From NCBI RefSeq assembly GCF_001984055.1, contig NZ_LYVO01000048.1, positions 1-51,213 of the forward strand: a stretch of DNA of 51,213 nucleotides. Reading direction: 5' to 3'. This stretch comes from Variovorax sp. KK3 (lineage in GTDB: Bacteria > Pseudomonadota > Gammaproteobacteria > Burkholderiales > Burkholderiaceae_C). Made by a program: the position numbers and the translations under genes. Under the pieces are notes generated by a model that did not search any database, had not been told where the DNA came from, and was given only the letters and a program-made list of their open reading frames with translations. Shown piece by piece: positions 41,219-50,182 of this stretch; position 1 is the stretch's first letter, and every line of letters begins with the position of its first letter.

Positions 41219-42404
41219 CGGGTGACACGCTGGCGCCCCGGCCCGGCGTCAGCACTACCTTCCGGCAGTCTTCCTCGGCCTTCTCGAAGATCTCGTAGCC
41301 GCGCGCCGCATCTTCGAGCGCCATGTGGTGCGTGATGATGACCTCGGGCCGCAGGTCGCCGGCCTGGATGTGCTCCAGCAGCTTGGGCATGTGGCGCTGC
41401 GCATGGGTCTGGCCCATCTTGAAGACGAGCCCCTTCTCGAAGGCATCGCCGAACAGAAAGCCGTGGATCCAGCCCGCATAGACGCCCGGCACGCTGACCA
41501 CGCCGCCGCGGCGCGTGCATGCGATGGCCTGCCGCAGCGCCTTGCCGCTGGAGCCTTCCATCTTGAGGTCGGTCAACACGGTTTCGAGCGTGCTGCCCTT
41601 GGCCTCGAAGCCGACCGCGTCGATCGAGGCGTCGACGCCCCGGAAGTCGGTCTGTTCCACGATCATCTCGGCCGGGTCGTCGATGTCGGCGAAGTTGATC
41701 GGCTCGACGCCATAGGTCTGCTTCGCGAACTCGAGCCGATAGGCATGCTCGTCGACCATGAAGATGCGCTCGGCGCCCAGCAGGCGTGCGGATGCTGCCG
41801 CCATCAATCCGACAGGGCCCGCACCGAAGATCGCGACGGTCGAGCCGGGCCCGACCTCGCCGTTGACCACGGCCTGGTAGCCGGTCGGAAGAATGTCCGA
41901 CAGGAACAGCACCTGCTCGTCGGCCAGCCCCGCAGGGATGACCAGCGGGCCGACGTTCGCCTTGGGCACGCGCACGTACTCGGCCTGCCCGCCGGCATAG
42001 CCGCCGTACAGGTGCGAATAGCCGAAGAGGCCTGCGCCCGAGCGCACGTTTTTCTTGTTGAGGATCGCGCCGCGACCGGGGTTCGTCGTTTCGCAGGCCG
42101 CGAACATCGACTTGTTGCAGAAGAAGCAGGTGCCGCACGAGATGGTGAAGGGCACGACGACGCGATCGCCTTTCTTCAGTGCCGTGACGGCGTTGCCGGT
42201 GTCCTCGACGATGCCCATGAACTCGTGGCCCAGTACGTCGCCGGACTTCATGTCGGGGATCTTGCCGCGGAAGATATGCAGGTCCGATCCGCAGATGGCC
42301 GTCGCGGTCACGCGCAGGATGATGTCGTCGTCTTGCGCGATGACGGGGTCGGGCACGTTGTCGACGCGAACGTCCTTGGACGAGTGATAGGTGAGTGCTC
42401 TCAT
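41211..42404 (-). CDS. Zinc-dependent alcohol dehydrogenase, formaldehyde-dehydrogenase-like
   Basis: The 397-residue medium-chain dehydrogenase has catalytic zinc ligands in ATAICGSDLH (Cys) and LGHEFMGIVED (His-Glu). The structural-zinc cysteine cluster is in SCGTCFFCNKSMFAACE. The NAD-binding loop is VAIFGAGPVGLMAAASARLL. An insertion region (GLFGYSHLYGGYAGGQAEYV) is characteristic of glutathione-independent formaldehyde dehydrogenase-like members. Substrate specificity cannot be read directly. It diverges from a frameshifted short-chain dehydrogenase gene across 141 bases that contain a 12-bp palindrome (42472-42483). Confidence 0.92.
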   Translation of the reverse strand: MRALTYHSSKDVRVDNVPDPVIAQDDDIILRVTATAICGSDLHIFRGKIPDMKSGDVLGHEFMGIVEDTGNAVTALKKGDRVVVPFTISCGTCFFCNKSMFAACETTNPGRGAILNKKNVRSGAGLFGYSHLYGGYAGGQAEYVRVPKANVGPLVIPAGLADEQVLFLSDILPTGYQAVVNGEVGPGSTVAIFGAGPVGLMAAASARLLGAERIFMVDEHAYRLEFAKQTYGVEPINFADIDDPAEMIVEQTDFRGVDASIDAVGFEAKGSTLETVLTDLKMEGSSGKALRQAIACTRRGGVVSVPGVYAGWIHGFLFGDAFEKGLVFKMGQTHAQRHMPKLLEHIQAGDLRPEVIITHHMALEDAARGYEIFEKAEEDCRKVVLTPGRGASVSPVI

Positions 42405-42545
42405 GGTGATCGGCTTTCGAGGGAGGGAGTGCTGGGGGGTCGACATTGCTTCGTAGGAAGTTCCTCTCACCATCACGCGTGATCGACGGCCCACTCCGCG
42501 CAACCAACGTATCCAGCATCCCCGCAACAACATGTAGGAGTCATC

Positions 42546-43353
42546 ATGGATGCACCGTCGTCTTCCGCCAGCGGCCTCGCCATCGTGACCGGCGCCAGCT
42601 CCGGCATCGGTTTTCACCTGGCGCGCTGTTGCGCCGAGAAGGGGTATGAATTGCTCATCGCTGCCGATGAGTCCGAGATCGAGCAGGCCGCGAGCGAGCT
42701 GCGATCGATCGGCTCGAAAGTCGAGGCCGTGCAGGCGGACCTGTCCACCACCGAGGGTGTCGACACGCTGTTGGCGGCTGCGGGTGGCAGGCCGGTCGAG
42801 GCGTTGCTCGCCAACGCCGGCCGTGGGCTGGGCCGCGGCTTTCTCGACCAGGACTTTGCGGATGCCCGCCGCGTGATCGACACCAACGTCACCGGCACGC
42901 TCTACCTGATTCAGAAGGTGGCCCGCGAGATGCGCGCGCGCAACCGCGGTCGCATCCTGATCACCGGCTCGATCGCAGGTTTCATTCCCGGCAGCTTCCA
43001 GGCCGTGTACAACGGCAGCAAGGCTTTTATCGATTCGTTCTCGCTGGCCTTGCGCAACGAACTCAAGGACAACCGAAGTCACGGTCACCTGCTTGATGCC
43101 GGGTGCGACCGACACCGAGTTCTTCCGCCGCGCAGACATGCTGGACACCAAGGTCGGGCAAGACGATTCGAAGGCTGACCCGGCCGAGGTCGCGAAGATC
43201 GGCTTCGACGCGATGATGGATGGCGACGCCGACGTGGCGGCCGGCTGGAAGAACAAGCTCCAGGTGGCCATGGCGAACGTCACGCCGGCAGGGGTGCTGG
43301 CGGAACAGCATCGGCGCATGGCCGAACCCGGCACGGCCGAGAAGGCCAAGTAG
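42546..43353 (+). pseudogene. Short-chain dehydrogenase interrupted by a one-base frameshift
   Basis: The first part (from ATG 42546, GGAG site upstream) has the SDR cofactor motif IVTGASSGIGFHLAR, ALLANAGRG, the catalytic Ser region ILITGSIAGFIPGS and Y-x3-K in YNGSKAFIDS. After ELKDN (about 43072) the frame loses family likeness. In the +1 frame it continues EVTVTCLMPGATDTEFFRRA and runs to the stop at 43353 with a normal SDR C terminus. One extra C at 43073-43074 (AACCGAAGTC in place of AACGAAGTC) explains it. Restored length is about 268 residues. It could be a true pseudogene or a sequencing error; the remaining sequence is otherwise intact. Confidence 0.85.
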
Positions 43354-43395
43354 TTGGAAGATGCTCGCGGACGACGACCTGTCCGCGCCCCGTTC

Positions 43396-44007
43396 TTACA
43401 GGGGCTCTTCGCTGAGTTCTTGAACGAGCCCCGCCATTTCAGCGGCCTTGACGCAGTAGTGCGGGTGATCCCCGCGCAGCGCATGCTTCGGCATCCGCTC
43501 CGCAGCGGCATCTTTCGGGTCTTGAACGATGCCGACGCCACCGGCGGCCTCGATGTCCAGAAGGCCTTGTGCGCCATCGGCCGAATTGCCGCTCAGCACG
43601 ATGCCGATGACGCGTTGCCCATAGATCGCCGCTGCGGCCGCGAACAGCCGGTTCACCGACGGCTTGACCATGTCGAACGCATTGCCGTCGTCGAGAAGGA
43701 GCACGCCACCCGTGCCGACGATCAGGTTTTTGCCGGGCGGCGACAGATAGATGCGCCGCGCGCGGACGGCCTCGCCGTGCACCGCATAGGCGACCTTCAC
43801 CGGCGCATAGCCTTCGATGATCTGCAAGACGACGGCCGGCGGCTGATGCGAGGCTCCCAGCGCGATGATCACGGAGACCGGCAGATGCTCGGGCCAGCTC
43901 AACGCGATCTTGGCGATGGCGGTGACGCCACCGAGCTTGGCGCCGACGACAACGATGTCGCGGCGCCCACTAGATGGAGATGCGGGCAGGGATTCGGAAT
44001 TCGGCAT
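43396..44007 (-). CDS. CheB-methylesterase-like domain protein with a lost catalytic serine
   Basis: This stand-alone 203-residue protein has the CheB catalytic-domain fold: RRDIVVVGAKLGGVTAIAKI, RARRIYLSPPGKNLIVG, RVIGIVLSGNSADGAQGL and GIVQDPKDAAAERMPKHAL. In CheB the first loop reads G-A-S-x-G-G with the nucleophilic Ser; here Lys occupies that place (GAKLGG, confirmed in the DNA). The His expected after the next strand is Gly (IIALGAS), although a His follows three residues later. The Asp in LSGNSADG is kept. It is probably not a methylesterase. There is no receiver domain and no cheR nearby. GAAGG precedes the ATG. Confidence 0.85.
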   Translation of the reverse strand: MPNSESLPASPSSGRRDIVVVGAKLGGVTAIAKIALSWPEHLPVSVIIALGASHQPPAVVLQIIEGYAPVKVAYAVHGEAVRARRIYLSPPGKNLIVGTGGVLLLDDGNAFDMVKPSVNRLFAAAAAIYGQRVIGIVLSGNSADGAQGLLDIEAAGGVGIVQDPKDAAAERMPKHALRGDHPHYCVKAAEMAGLVQELSEEPL

Positions 44008-44359
44008 GGCGGACCTTCGACGAACGTAGGTGCGTCAGCCAGCTGATTCGAGCCTTTGGGCTCACCAGCCGTTGCACGACGACAGGCTGGATCAGTACGA
44101 GATGGATCGTACGGCGCGGCTTTACAAAAGAGCCATCAGCGGCTTCCTACACAAACGTCCAAATTTCGTGATCGATGCCCTGCCGCGGTGCATCTTCGAT
44201 CGGGCGACGTCGCGCACACGGCCGTGTTCATGCGTTGGGGAAAAAGGATGACGACGCCTTGTACAGCTGCGTGATATGACTCGACAGCACCCAAGGAAGC
44301 GTGTCGTCAGGCGACGCGGTCTCGGCGCGCAAGGACCCCTCACTCCCCACGAGGAAACG
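44008..44359. other. Gap of about 350 bases upstream of the paoABC-like genes
   Basis: This is the divergent space between the CheB-like gene and the aldehyde oxidoreductase genes. It should hold both promoters. Short open frames on both strands lack ribosome sites and family motifs. A GAGGAAACG ribosome site ends the region before the ATG at 44360. No riboswitch, tRNA or clear operator was recognised. Confidence 0.5.
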
Positions 44360-44866
44360 ATGACCATCCGAATCAACAACTCATCGGTGGAGATACCCAC
44401 CGACCCCCGCGTGTCGCTGCTGGACCACCTGCGCGATCACCTGCACCTATTCGGCGCCAAGAAGGGCTGCAACCAGGGTGCCTGCGGCGCGTGTACCGTG
44501 CTGCTCGACGGCGAGCGTGTGCTTTCTTGTTTGACCCTGGCTGTGCAATGCGAGGGCCGCGAGGTCACCACCGTCGAAGGCCTCGCGTCGACGGAGGGGC
44601 TGCATCCGCTGCAGAAGGCCTTCATCGAGCACGACGGCTTTCAATGCGGCTACTGCACGCCGGGCCAGATCTGCTCGGCCGTGGGCATGGACCGCGAGCG
44701 ACGACGAGGCGTGCCCAGCCACGTGACGGTCGATCTGTCGGCCGACACCGTCGCGCTGAGCCACGACGAACTGCGCGAACGAATGAGCGGCAACCTGTGC
44801 CGCTGCGGCGCCTACAACGGAATCGTCGCGGCCGTTGCCGAGACCTGCGGGGAGACGCAGCCATGA
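44360..44866 (+). CDS. paoA: Aldehyde oxidoreductase, [2Fe-2S] subunit (PaoA/YagT-like)
   Basis: This 168-residue small subunit of a molybdenum hydroxylase carries two [2Fe-2S] clusters. The plant-ferredoxin-type cluster is in KKGCNQGACGACTVLLDG, then LSCLTLA. The C-terminal cluster is in FQCGYCTPGQICSA and NLCRCGAYNGIV. It passes electrons from the molybdenum centre to FAD. The mature-start ATG has GAGGAAACG upstream. Unlike E. coli PaoA, no Tat signal is seen; an upstream in-frame extension (from 44276) is Arg-rich but lacks a hydrophobic segment, so the complex appears cytoplasmic. The stop overlaps the next start (ATGA). Confidence 0.92.
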   Translation: MTIRINNSSVEIPTDPRVSLLDHLRDHLHLFGAKKGCNQGACGACTVLLDGERVLSCLTLAVQCEGREVTTVEGLASTEGLHPLQKAFIEHDGFQCGYCTPGQICSAVGMDRERRRGVPSHVTVDLSADTVALSHDELRERMSGNLCRCGAYNGIVAAVAETCGETQP

Positions 44867-45858
44867 CGCCATTCACCTACGCCCGCGCGCACGACGTGGG
44901 CGAAGCACTGCGGCTCGGCAGCACGCCCGGTGCCCGCTACCTGGGCGGCGGCACCAACCTGGTCGACTTGATGCGTGAAACCATCGAACGGCCCGCCGTG
45001 CTGGTCGACGTGACGGGCTTGTCCGGCGACATCGAGGAGCGGGACGACGGCAGCCTGCTGATCGGCGCCGGCGTGCGCAACACCGCGCTGGCATCGCACC
45101 GCGCGGTCAGGCTTCGCTTTCCGATGCTGGCGCGGGCGGTCGTGGCCGGTGCGTCGGCGCAGATCCGCAACATGGCGACCGTGGGTGGCAACATGCTGCA
45201 GCGCACGCGTTGCAGCTACTTCTACGACGACGAGGGCTCGCGCTGCAACAGGCGCAGCCCCGGGCAAGGTTGCGACGCGGCCGATGGCTTCAACCGCAAC
45301 CACGCCATCCTCGGCACGTCGCCGAGCTGCGTGGCGACGCATCCTTCCGACATGTGCGTGGCTCTGGCAGCCTTGGGCGCCATCGTGCACGTGCAGGGCG
45401 CCGGCTCGCAACGCAGCGTGCCGCTGACCGACCTGCATCGCCTGCCCGAGGACCATCCTGAGATCGAGACCTTGCTCGCGCCGGGCGAATTGATCACCGC
45501 GGTCGAAGTGCCGCCATTGGCTTTCGGCGCACGCTCGACCTATCGCAAGGTGCGTGATCGATCCAGCTACGCCTTCGCCTTGGTGTCGGTGGCGGCCGCC
45601 CTCGAACTCGACGGCGACAAGGTCAAGGACGTGCGCATCGCTCTGGGCGGCGTCGCGACGAAGCCGTGGCGCGCATGGAAAGCCGAGGACGCATTGCGAG
45701 GGCAGCCCGCCACGGCGGAGCACTTCCGCGCCGCCGCCGAAGCCGAGCTGGCCGATGCGAAACCGTTGCACGACAACGCATTCAAGGTCGAACTCGCGAA
45801 GCGAACCATCGTCGCCGTGCTCGGCCAACTCGTGGACATGAAGGAGGTGACGCCATGA
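44863..45858 (+). CDS. paoB: Aldehyde oxidoreductase, FAD-binding subunit (PaoB/YagS-like)
   Basis: The 331-residue medium subunit has the FAD-binding signatures ARYLGGGTNLVDLMR and AQIRNMATVGGNMLQRTRC. It also carries the extra cysteine set CSYFYDDEGSRCNRRSPGQG, then C-D-A-A-D-G-F-N-R and TSPSCVATHPSD, which in E. coli PaoB holds a [4Fe-4S] cluster absent from most xanthine-oxidase relatives. C-terminal CO-dehydrogenase-flavoprotein domain: YRKVRDRSSYAFALVSVAAA. It overlaps both neighbours by four bases, so the three subunits are made in step. Confidence 0.93.
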   Translation: MTPFTYARAHDVGEALRLGSTPGARYLGGGTNLVDLMRETIERPAVLVDVTGLSGDIEERDDGSLLIGAGVRNTALASHRAVRLRFPMLARAVVAGASAQIRNMATVGGNMLQRTRCSYFYDDEGSRCNRRSPGQGCDAADGFNRNHAILGTSPSCVATHPSDMCVALAALGAIVHVQGAGSQRSVPLTDLHRLPEDHPEIETLLAPGELITAVEVPPLAFGARSTYRKVRDRSSYAFALVSVAAALELDGDKVKDVRIALGGVATKPWRAWKAEDALRGQPATAEHFRAAAEAELADAKPLHDNAFKVELAKRTIVAVLGQLVDMKEVTP

Positions 45859-48170
45859 GCATCATCCAGGAAGCCGTCACGGCAGTGATGAAAAAAGCGA
45901 TCGCGGTCGCGCCGGATGCATGGATGCCCGGCGGCGAGCCCGACCCGCTGATCGCGCGCAACGATGAACTGATCGGCGCACCGGTCTCGCGCCTCGACGG
46001 CCCGCTCAAGGTGCAGGGCCAGGCGCGTTTCGCGGCCGAGTTCCCGATGGACGGCATGGTCTACGCCGCGCTGGTGTACAGCACCGTGCCCAGGGGTCGC
46101 ATCGCGACGCTCGACACGCGCGACGCGCAGGCGGCCCCCGGCGTCGTGCTGGTGATGAGCCACGAGAACGCGCCGAAGATGAAGCCGATGCCGCTGTTCC
46201 TGTCGAAGGACAAGGCGGCGGGCGGGGACGACCTGCCGGTCATGCAGGACGACCAGGTGCACTGGAACGGGCAACCGATCGCGCTGGTGCTGGCCGAGAC
46301 GCAGGCACAGGCCGACCATGCGAAGTCGCTGATCCACGTCGCCTACGACGCCGAGCCGGCGACCGTGTCTTTCTCGGCCGCGAAGGCGAAGGGCACGACG
46401 CCGGGCACCTTTCAGGGCGAGCCGCTCAAGCTCGAAATCGGCGATGCCGAGGCGGCCCTGGCGGCCGCACCGCAGAGGGTCGACGCGACGTACACCACGC
46501 CGCGCCACAACCACAACGCCATCGAGCTGCATGCGGCGACGATCGCGTGGAAGGGCGACGAGCTGGTGATCCACGATGCCTCGCAAGGTGTGGCGCACAT
46601 GGCCTGGTCGATGGCGCAGATCTTCGACATCGACGAGAAGCAGGTGCACGTGACTTCGCCCTTCGTGGGCGGTGGCTTCGGCAGCAAGACACTGTGGCGG
46701 CACCACGTGCTCGCCGCCGCGGCTTCGAAGCTGGCGGGGCGACCGGTGCGCATGATGCTCTCGCGTGAAGGCGTCTACCGCGTGGTCGGCGGGCGCACCA
46801 ACACCGAGCAGCGGGTGGCGCTCGGTGCGCAGCCCGACGGGACCTTCGACGCGCTGATCCACACCGGCGTCGTCGCGATGACGGCACACAACAACCTGCC
46901 CGAGCCCTTCATCCTGCCGGCCAAGTCCGCCTATGCGGCGCGCAACTTCAAGCTCGACGTCGAGTTCGCCACCATCGACATGCTGGCCAACACCTTCATG
47001 CGCGCGCCGGGGGAAGCCGTCGGCACCTTCGCGCTCGAAAGCGCCATCGACGAGCTGGCACATCAGATGAAGATGGACCCGATCGAACTGCGGCTGCGCA
47101 ACGAGCCCGAGAAAGACCCGACCACCGGCTTGCCCTTCTCGGCACGCCACATCGCCGAGGCCTACCGCGACGGCGCGGCGCGCTTCGGCTGGAGCCGTCG
47201 CAACGCGACACCGGGCACGGTGCGCGACGGCGAGTGGCTGGTCGGCATGGGCTGCGCGACCGCCACCTATCCCTACTACCGCATGCCGGGCGGCGCCGCG
47301 CGCCTCACGCTGACGAGGGACGGGCAAGTGAAGGTGGAAGTGGCAGCGCACGAGATGGGCATGGGCACGGCCACGGTGCAGACGCAGGTGACGGCCGCGC
47401 GGCTCGGGCTGCCGATGGAGCAGGTGCGCTTCTGTCACGGCGACTCGCGTTTTCCGGGCGTGATTTTGGCGGGCGGCTCGCAGCAGTCGGCCGCGATCGG
47501 TAGTGCGGTCATGGCGGTGCAGCAGGCGCTGGTCACCGAACTGCTGAAGCTCGCCGGCAAGGACTCGCCGCTGCACGGCCTGAAGCCCGACGACGTGGTG
47601 GGTCGCGACGGCGGCCTCGGCAAAGTCGACGAACCCGATCGCTTCGAAAGCTACCCCGCCATCCTGGCCCGGGCCGGGCGCGACGAGGTGACGGTCGAAG
47701 CGAGCGCGCCGCCGCCGCTCGAGTTGCAGCATTGGTCGATGCATTCGCACGGCGCGATGTTCTGCGAGGTGCGGGTGAACGAGGTGACGGGCGAGACGCG
47801 CGTCAGCCGCTTTCTCGGTTCCTTCGACTGCGGGCGCATCCTCAATGCGAAGACGGCCGCCAGCCAGTTCCGCGGCGGCATCATCATGGGCCTGGGCCTC
47901 GCGCTGATGGAAGAAACGCAGTTCGACGAGCGCAACGGCCGCATCATGAACCCGAGCCTGTCGGAGTACCACGTGCCCGTGCACATGGACGTGCCGCAGA
48001 TCGACGTGATGTGGACCGACATCCCCGACCCGCGCACGCCGATGGGCGCGCGCGGTGTGGGCGAGATCGGCATCACCGGCGTGGGGGCGGCCGTGGCCAA
48101 TGCGGTCTTCAACGCGTGCGGAAAGCGCATTCGCGACCTGCCGATCACGCTCGACAAGTTGATGGGCTGA
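45855..48170 (+). CDS. paoC: Aldehyde oxidoreductase, molybdopterin-binding subunit (PaoC/YagR-like)
   Basis: The 771-residue catalytic subunit binds the molybdenum cofactor (cytosine dinucleotide form in E. coli) and oxidises aldehydes, often aromatic ones, to acids. Features: SRLDGPLKVQGQARFAAEF (N-terminal domain), SPFVGGGFGSKT (cofactor loop), FMRAPGEAVGTFALESAIDE, ILAGGSQQSAAIGSAVM and MGARGVGEIGITGVGAAVAN with the catalytic Glu. ATGA overlap with paoB. The paoD-type maturation chaperone is not downstream: the next gene is convergent. Maturation would need a chaperone encoded elsewhere. Confidence 0.94.
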   Translation: MSIIQEAVTAVMKKAIAVAPDAWMPGGEPDPLIARNDELIGAPVSRLDGPLKVQGQARFAAEFPMDGMVYAALVYSTVPRGRIATLDTRDAQAAPGVVLVMSHENAPKMKPMPLFLSKDKAAGGDDLPVMQDDQVHWNGQPIALVLAETQAQADHAKSLIHVAYDAEPATVSFSAAKAKGTTPGTFQGEPLKLEIGDAEAALAAAPQRVDATYTTPRHNHNAIELHAATIAWKGDELVIHDASQGVAHMAWSMAQIFDIDEKQVHVTSPFVGGGFGSKTLWRHHVLAAAASKLAGRPVRMMLSREGVYRVVGGRTNTEQRVALGAQPDGTFDALIHTGVVAMTAHNNLPEPFILPAKSAYAARNFKLDVEFATIDMLANTFMRAPGEAVGTFALESAIDELAHQMKMDPIELRLRNEPEKDPTTGLPFSARHIAEAYRDGAARFGWSRRNATPGTVRDGEWLVGMGCATATYPYYRMPGGAARLTLTRDGQVKVEVAAHEMGMGTATVQTQVTAARLGLPMEQVRFCHGDSRFPGVILAGGSQQSAAIGSAVMAVQQALVTELLKLAGKDSPLHGLKPDDVVGRDGGLGKVDEPDRFESYPAILARAGRDEVTVEASAPPPLELQHWSMHSHGAMFCEVRVNEVTGETRVSRFLGSFDCGRILNAKTAASQFRGGIIMGLGLALMEETQFDERNGRIMNPSLSEYHVPVHMDVPQIDVMWTDIPDPRTPMGARGVGEIGITGVGAAVANAVFNACGKRIRDLPITLDKLMG

Positions 48171-48202
48171 TGGGCTGATCTGGCTGCCGTCCGCCGTGGC
48201 CT

Positions 48203-48988
48203 TCAGAGCCGCTGGATGTGCAGCCCGCCGTCCACGTGGATCGCGTCGCCGGTGCTGAACGCGAAGTCGCCGCTCGCCAGGGCGGCGGCCGCGCGGCCCA
48301 CGTCCTGCGCTTCGCCCCACCGCGGCATGGGCGACAGGCCCGCAGCGATCTTCTTGTCGTAGTCGGCAGCGGCCACGGCCGTCATGCTGGTGCGGATCAC
48401 GCCGGGCCGGATCTCGAACACGCCGATGCCCAGCTCGCCGAGCCTCGCAGCGAACAGCTTGGTCGTCATGCTCACCGCCGTCTTCGACACGCAGTACTCG
48501 CCGCGATTGGGCGAGGCCGCATAGGCGTTGGCCGACGAGATGTTGACGATCGACCGATAGGCGTGGCCCGCTCCGCGCGCGACGAAGCGCCGCGCGAGCT
48601 TCTGCGTCAGGAAGAAGGGCCCGCGCAGGTTGACGCGCATCAGCTGGTCGAAGCTCTCCGGTGTGGCCTCGAGCAGGTCGCCTCGCTTGGCGACGCTGAT
48701 GCCGGCGTTGTTGACCAGGCAGCTGATGAGGCCGAGGGCCTGCTCGACCTGGTCGAGCACCGCGTCATGGGCATCGAGGTCGGCCACGTCGCAAGGCACG
48801 AACGCCGCCCGAACGCCATGCGCGCGAATGCCTTGCAGCGTCTCGTCCGCATCGGCGTCTGCGACCAGGTCGCCGATGCTCACGTCGAAGCCCTTGCGGG
48901 CCATCTCCAGCGCGATGCCGCGCCCGATGCCGCGGCGGCCGCCCGTGACGAAGGCGTGGCCGATGGATGTTGTTTCGCTCGTCATCAT
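48203..48988 (-). CDS. Short-chain dehydrogenase/reductase
   Basis: This 261-residue classical SDR has VTGGRRGIGRGIALEMARKG (cofactor loop), CDVADLDAHD, LVNNAGISV, SIVNISSANAYAASPNRGEY (catalytic Ser and start of Y-x3-K, YCVSK) and the C-terminal GDAIHVDGGLHIQRL. It favours NAD by the Asp after strand 2 (SIGDL). Its ATG overlaps the DUF993 stop (ATGA, 48988-48985), so it is translated with that gene. It probably oxidises or reduces a sugar-acid-type intermediate of the operon's pathway. The final gene of the operon; convergent with paoC. Confidence 0.93.
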   Translation of the reverse strand: MMTSETTSIGHAFVTGGRRGIGRGIALEMARKGFDVSIGDLVADADADETLQGIRAHGVRAAFVPCDVADLDAHDAVLDQVEQALGLISCLVNNAGISVAKRGDLLEATPESFDQLMRVNLRGPFFLTQKLARRFVARGAGHAYRSIVNISSANAYAASPNRGEYCVSKTAVSMTTKLFAARLGELGIGVFEIRPGVIRTSMTAVAAADYDKKIAAGLSPMPRWGEAQDVGRAAAALASGDFAFSTGDAIHVDGGLHIQRL

Positions 48989-50169
48989 TCGACTCCGTGC
49001 AGTGCCATCAGCGTGCGCATGCGCCGCACGGCCAGTTCGGGTTGTTCGAGCAGTTGGGCCGCGTCGGCCAGGCGGAACAGCTCGGCGAAGTGCTGCGCAC
49101 TGCGGGCGCTCTGCTGGCCGCCCACCATCGTGAAATGGCTCTGGTGGCCGTTGAGCCAGGCCATGAAGACGACGCCCGTCTTGTAGAAGCGCGTGGGCGC
49201 CGCGAAGATGTGGCGCGACAGCGGCACGGTCGGGCCGAGGATGGCGTGGAACTTCTCCGTGTTGCCCTGTGTGAGTTCGCCCAATGCGGCGCTCGCGGCC
49301 GGCGCGATGGCGTCGAAGATGCCCAGCAACGCATCGCTCCGGCCGTGCGTGATCTCGTTGCCGAAGCCATCGCCGGCGATCATCTCGGCATAGTTGAAGT
49401 CGTCGCCCGTGTACATGCGCACGCCGGGCGGCAGGCGGCGGCGCATCGCGATTTCCTTGTCCTTGTCGAGCAGCGAGATCTTGATGCCGTCCACCTTGCC
49501 CGGGTTGGCGGCGATGACGCCCAGCGCGGTGGCCATCGCCTCGTCGACGTCGGCGCTGCCCCAGTAGCCGGCGAGCGAGGGGTCGAACATCTCGCCGAGC
49601 CAGTGCAGCACCACCGGCTGCCGGGCCTGGCGCAGCACGCGGTCGTACACCCGCTCGTAGTCGGCCGGGCTGCGGGCCACGCGCGCGAGGGCGCGGCTGG
49701 CCATGATGATCAGCTTGCCGCCCATCGCCTCGATGGCTTCCATCTGCTCTTCGTAACCGCGGATCACGTCGTCGACGCTTTTCACGGCGTCGATGTCGAG
49801 GTGGTCGGTGCCACAGCCCGATGCGACCGAGGCGCCGGGGTAGTCCCTGGCCGCGTCGAGCGAGCGGCGGATCAGGTCGAGCGAGGTGGGCCAGTCGAGG
49901 CCCATGCCGCGCTGCGCCGTGTCCATGGCTTCGGCGACGCCGAGGCCGAGCGACCACAGGTGCCGGCGATAGGCCATCGTCGCGTCCCAATCGACGGTGG
50001 ACTGCAGCCAGGGGTCGACCGCTGCGAGCGGGTCGGCCACCACGTGCGCTGCCGAATAGGCGATGCGGTTGAACTTGACGGCGGCCGTGGGGCGAGCGAG
50101 CGGCTTGCCCGTCAGGGCGTACGTTTGCAAGGTGCCTTGAAGCGTCGGCAGGGAGAGGGTCGATGACAT
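48985..50169 (-). CDS. DUF993, dihydrodipicolinate-synthase-like protein
   Basis: The 394-residue protein is of the DUF993 family, related by fold to the DapA/N-acetylneuraminate-lyase aldolases. Landmarks are RPTAAVKFNRIAYSAAHVVA, GLDWPTSLDLIRRSL, VASGCGTDHLD, QPVVLHWLGEMFDPSLAGYW, VDGIKISLLDKDKEIAMRRR (Lys in the place of the Schiff-base lysine of DapA-type enzymes) and GDDFNYAEMIAGDG. AAAGGAAC lies 6 bases before the ATG. A pyruvate- or keto-acid-forming aldolase role is likely; the substrate is unknown. Sits between a shikimate-dehydrogenase-like gene and an SDR gene, both closely packed. Confidence 0.87.
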   Translation of the reverse strand: MSSTLSLPTLQGTLQTYALTGKPLARPTAAVKFNRIAYSAAHVVADPLAAVDPWLQSTVDWDATMAYRRHLWSLGLGVAEAMDTAQRGMGLDWPTSLDLIRRSLDAARDYPGASVASGCGTDHLDIDAVKSVDDVIRGYEEQMEAIEAMGGKLIIMASRALARVARSPADYERVYDRVLRQARQPVVLHWLGEMFDPSLAGYWGSADVDEAMATALGVIAANPGKVDGIKISLLDKDKEIAMRRRLPPGVRMYTGDDFNYAEMIAGDGFGNEITHGRSDALLGIFDAIAPAASAALGELTQGNTEKFHAILGPTVPLSRHIFAAPTRFYKTGVVFMAWLNGHQSHFTMVGGQQSARSAQHFAELFRLADAAQLLEQPELAVRRMRTLMALHGVE

Positions 50170-50182
50170 GGGGTGTTCCTTT

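Noticed and set aside
45567..48320. A 917-residue open frame on the minus strand opposite the paoC-like gene
   Set aside because: Low-complexity His/Arg/Val composition and no domain; it mirrors codon bias of the real gene.
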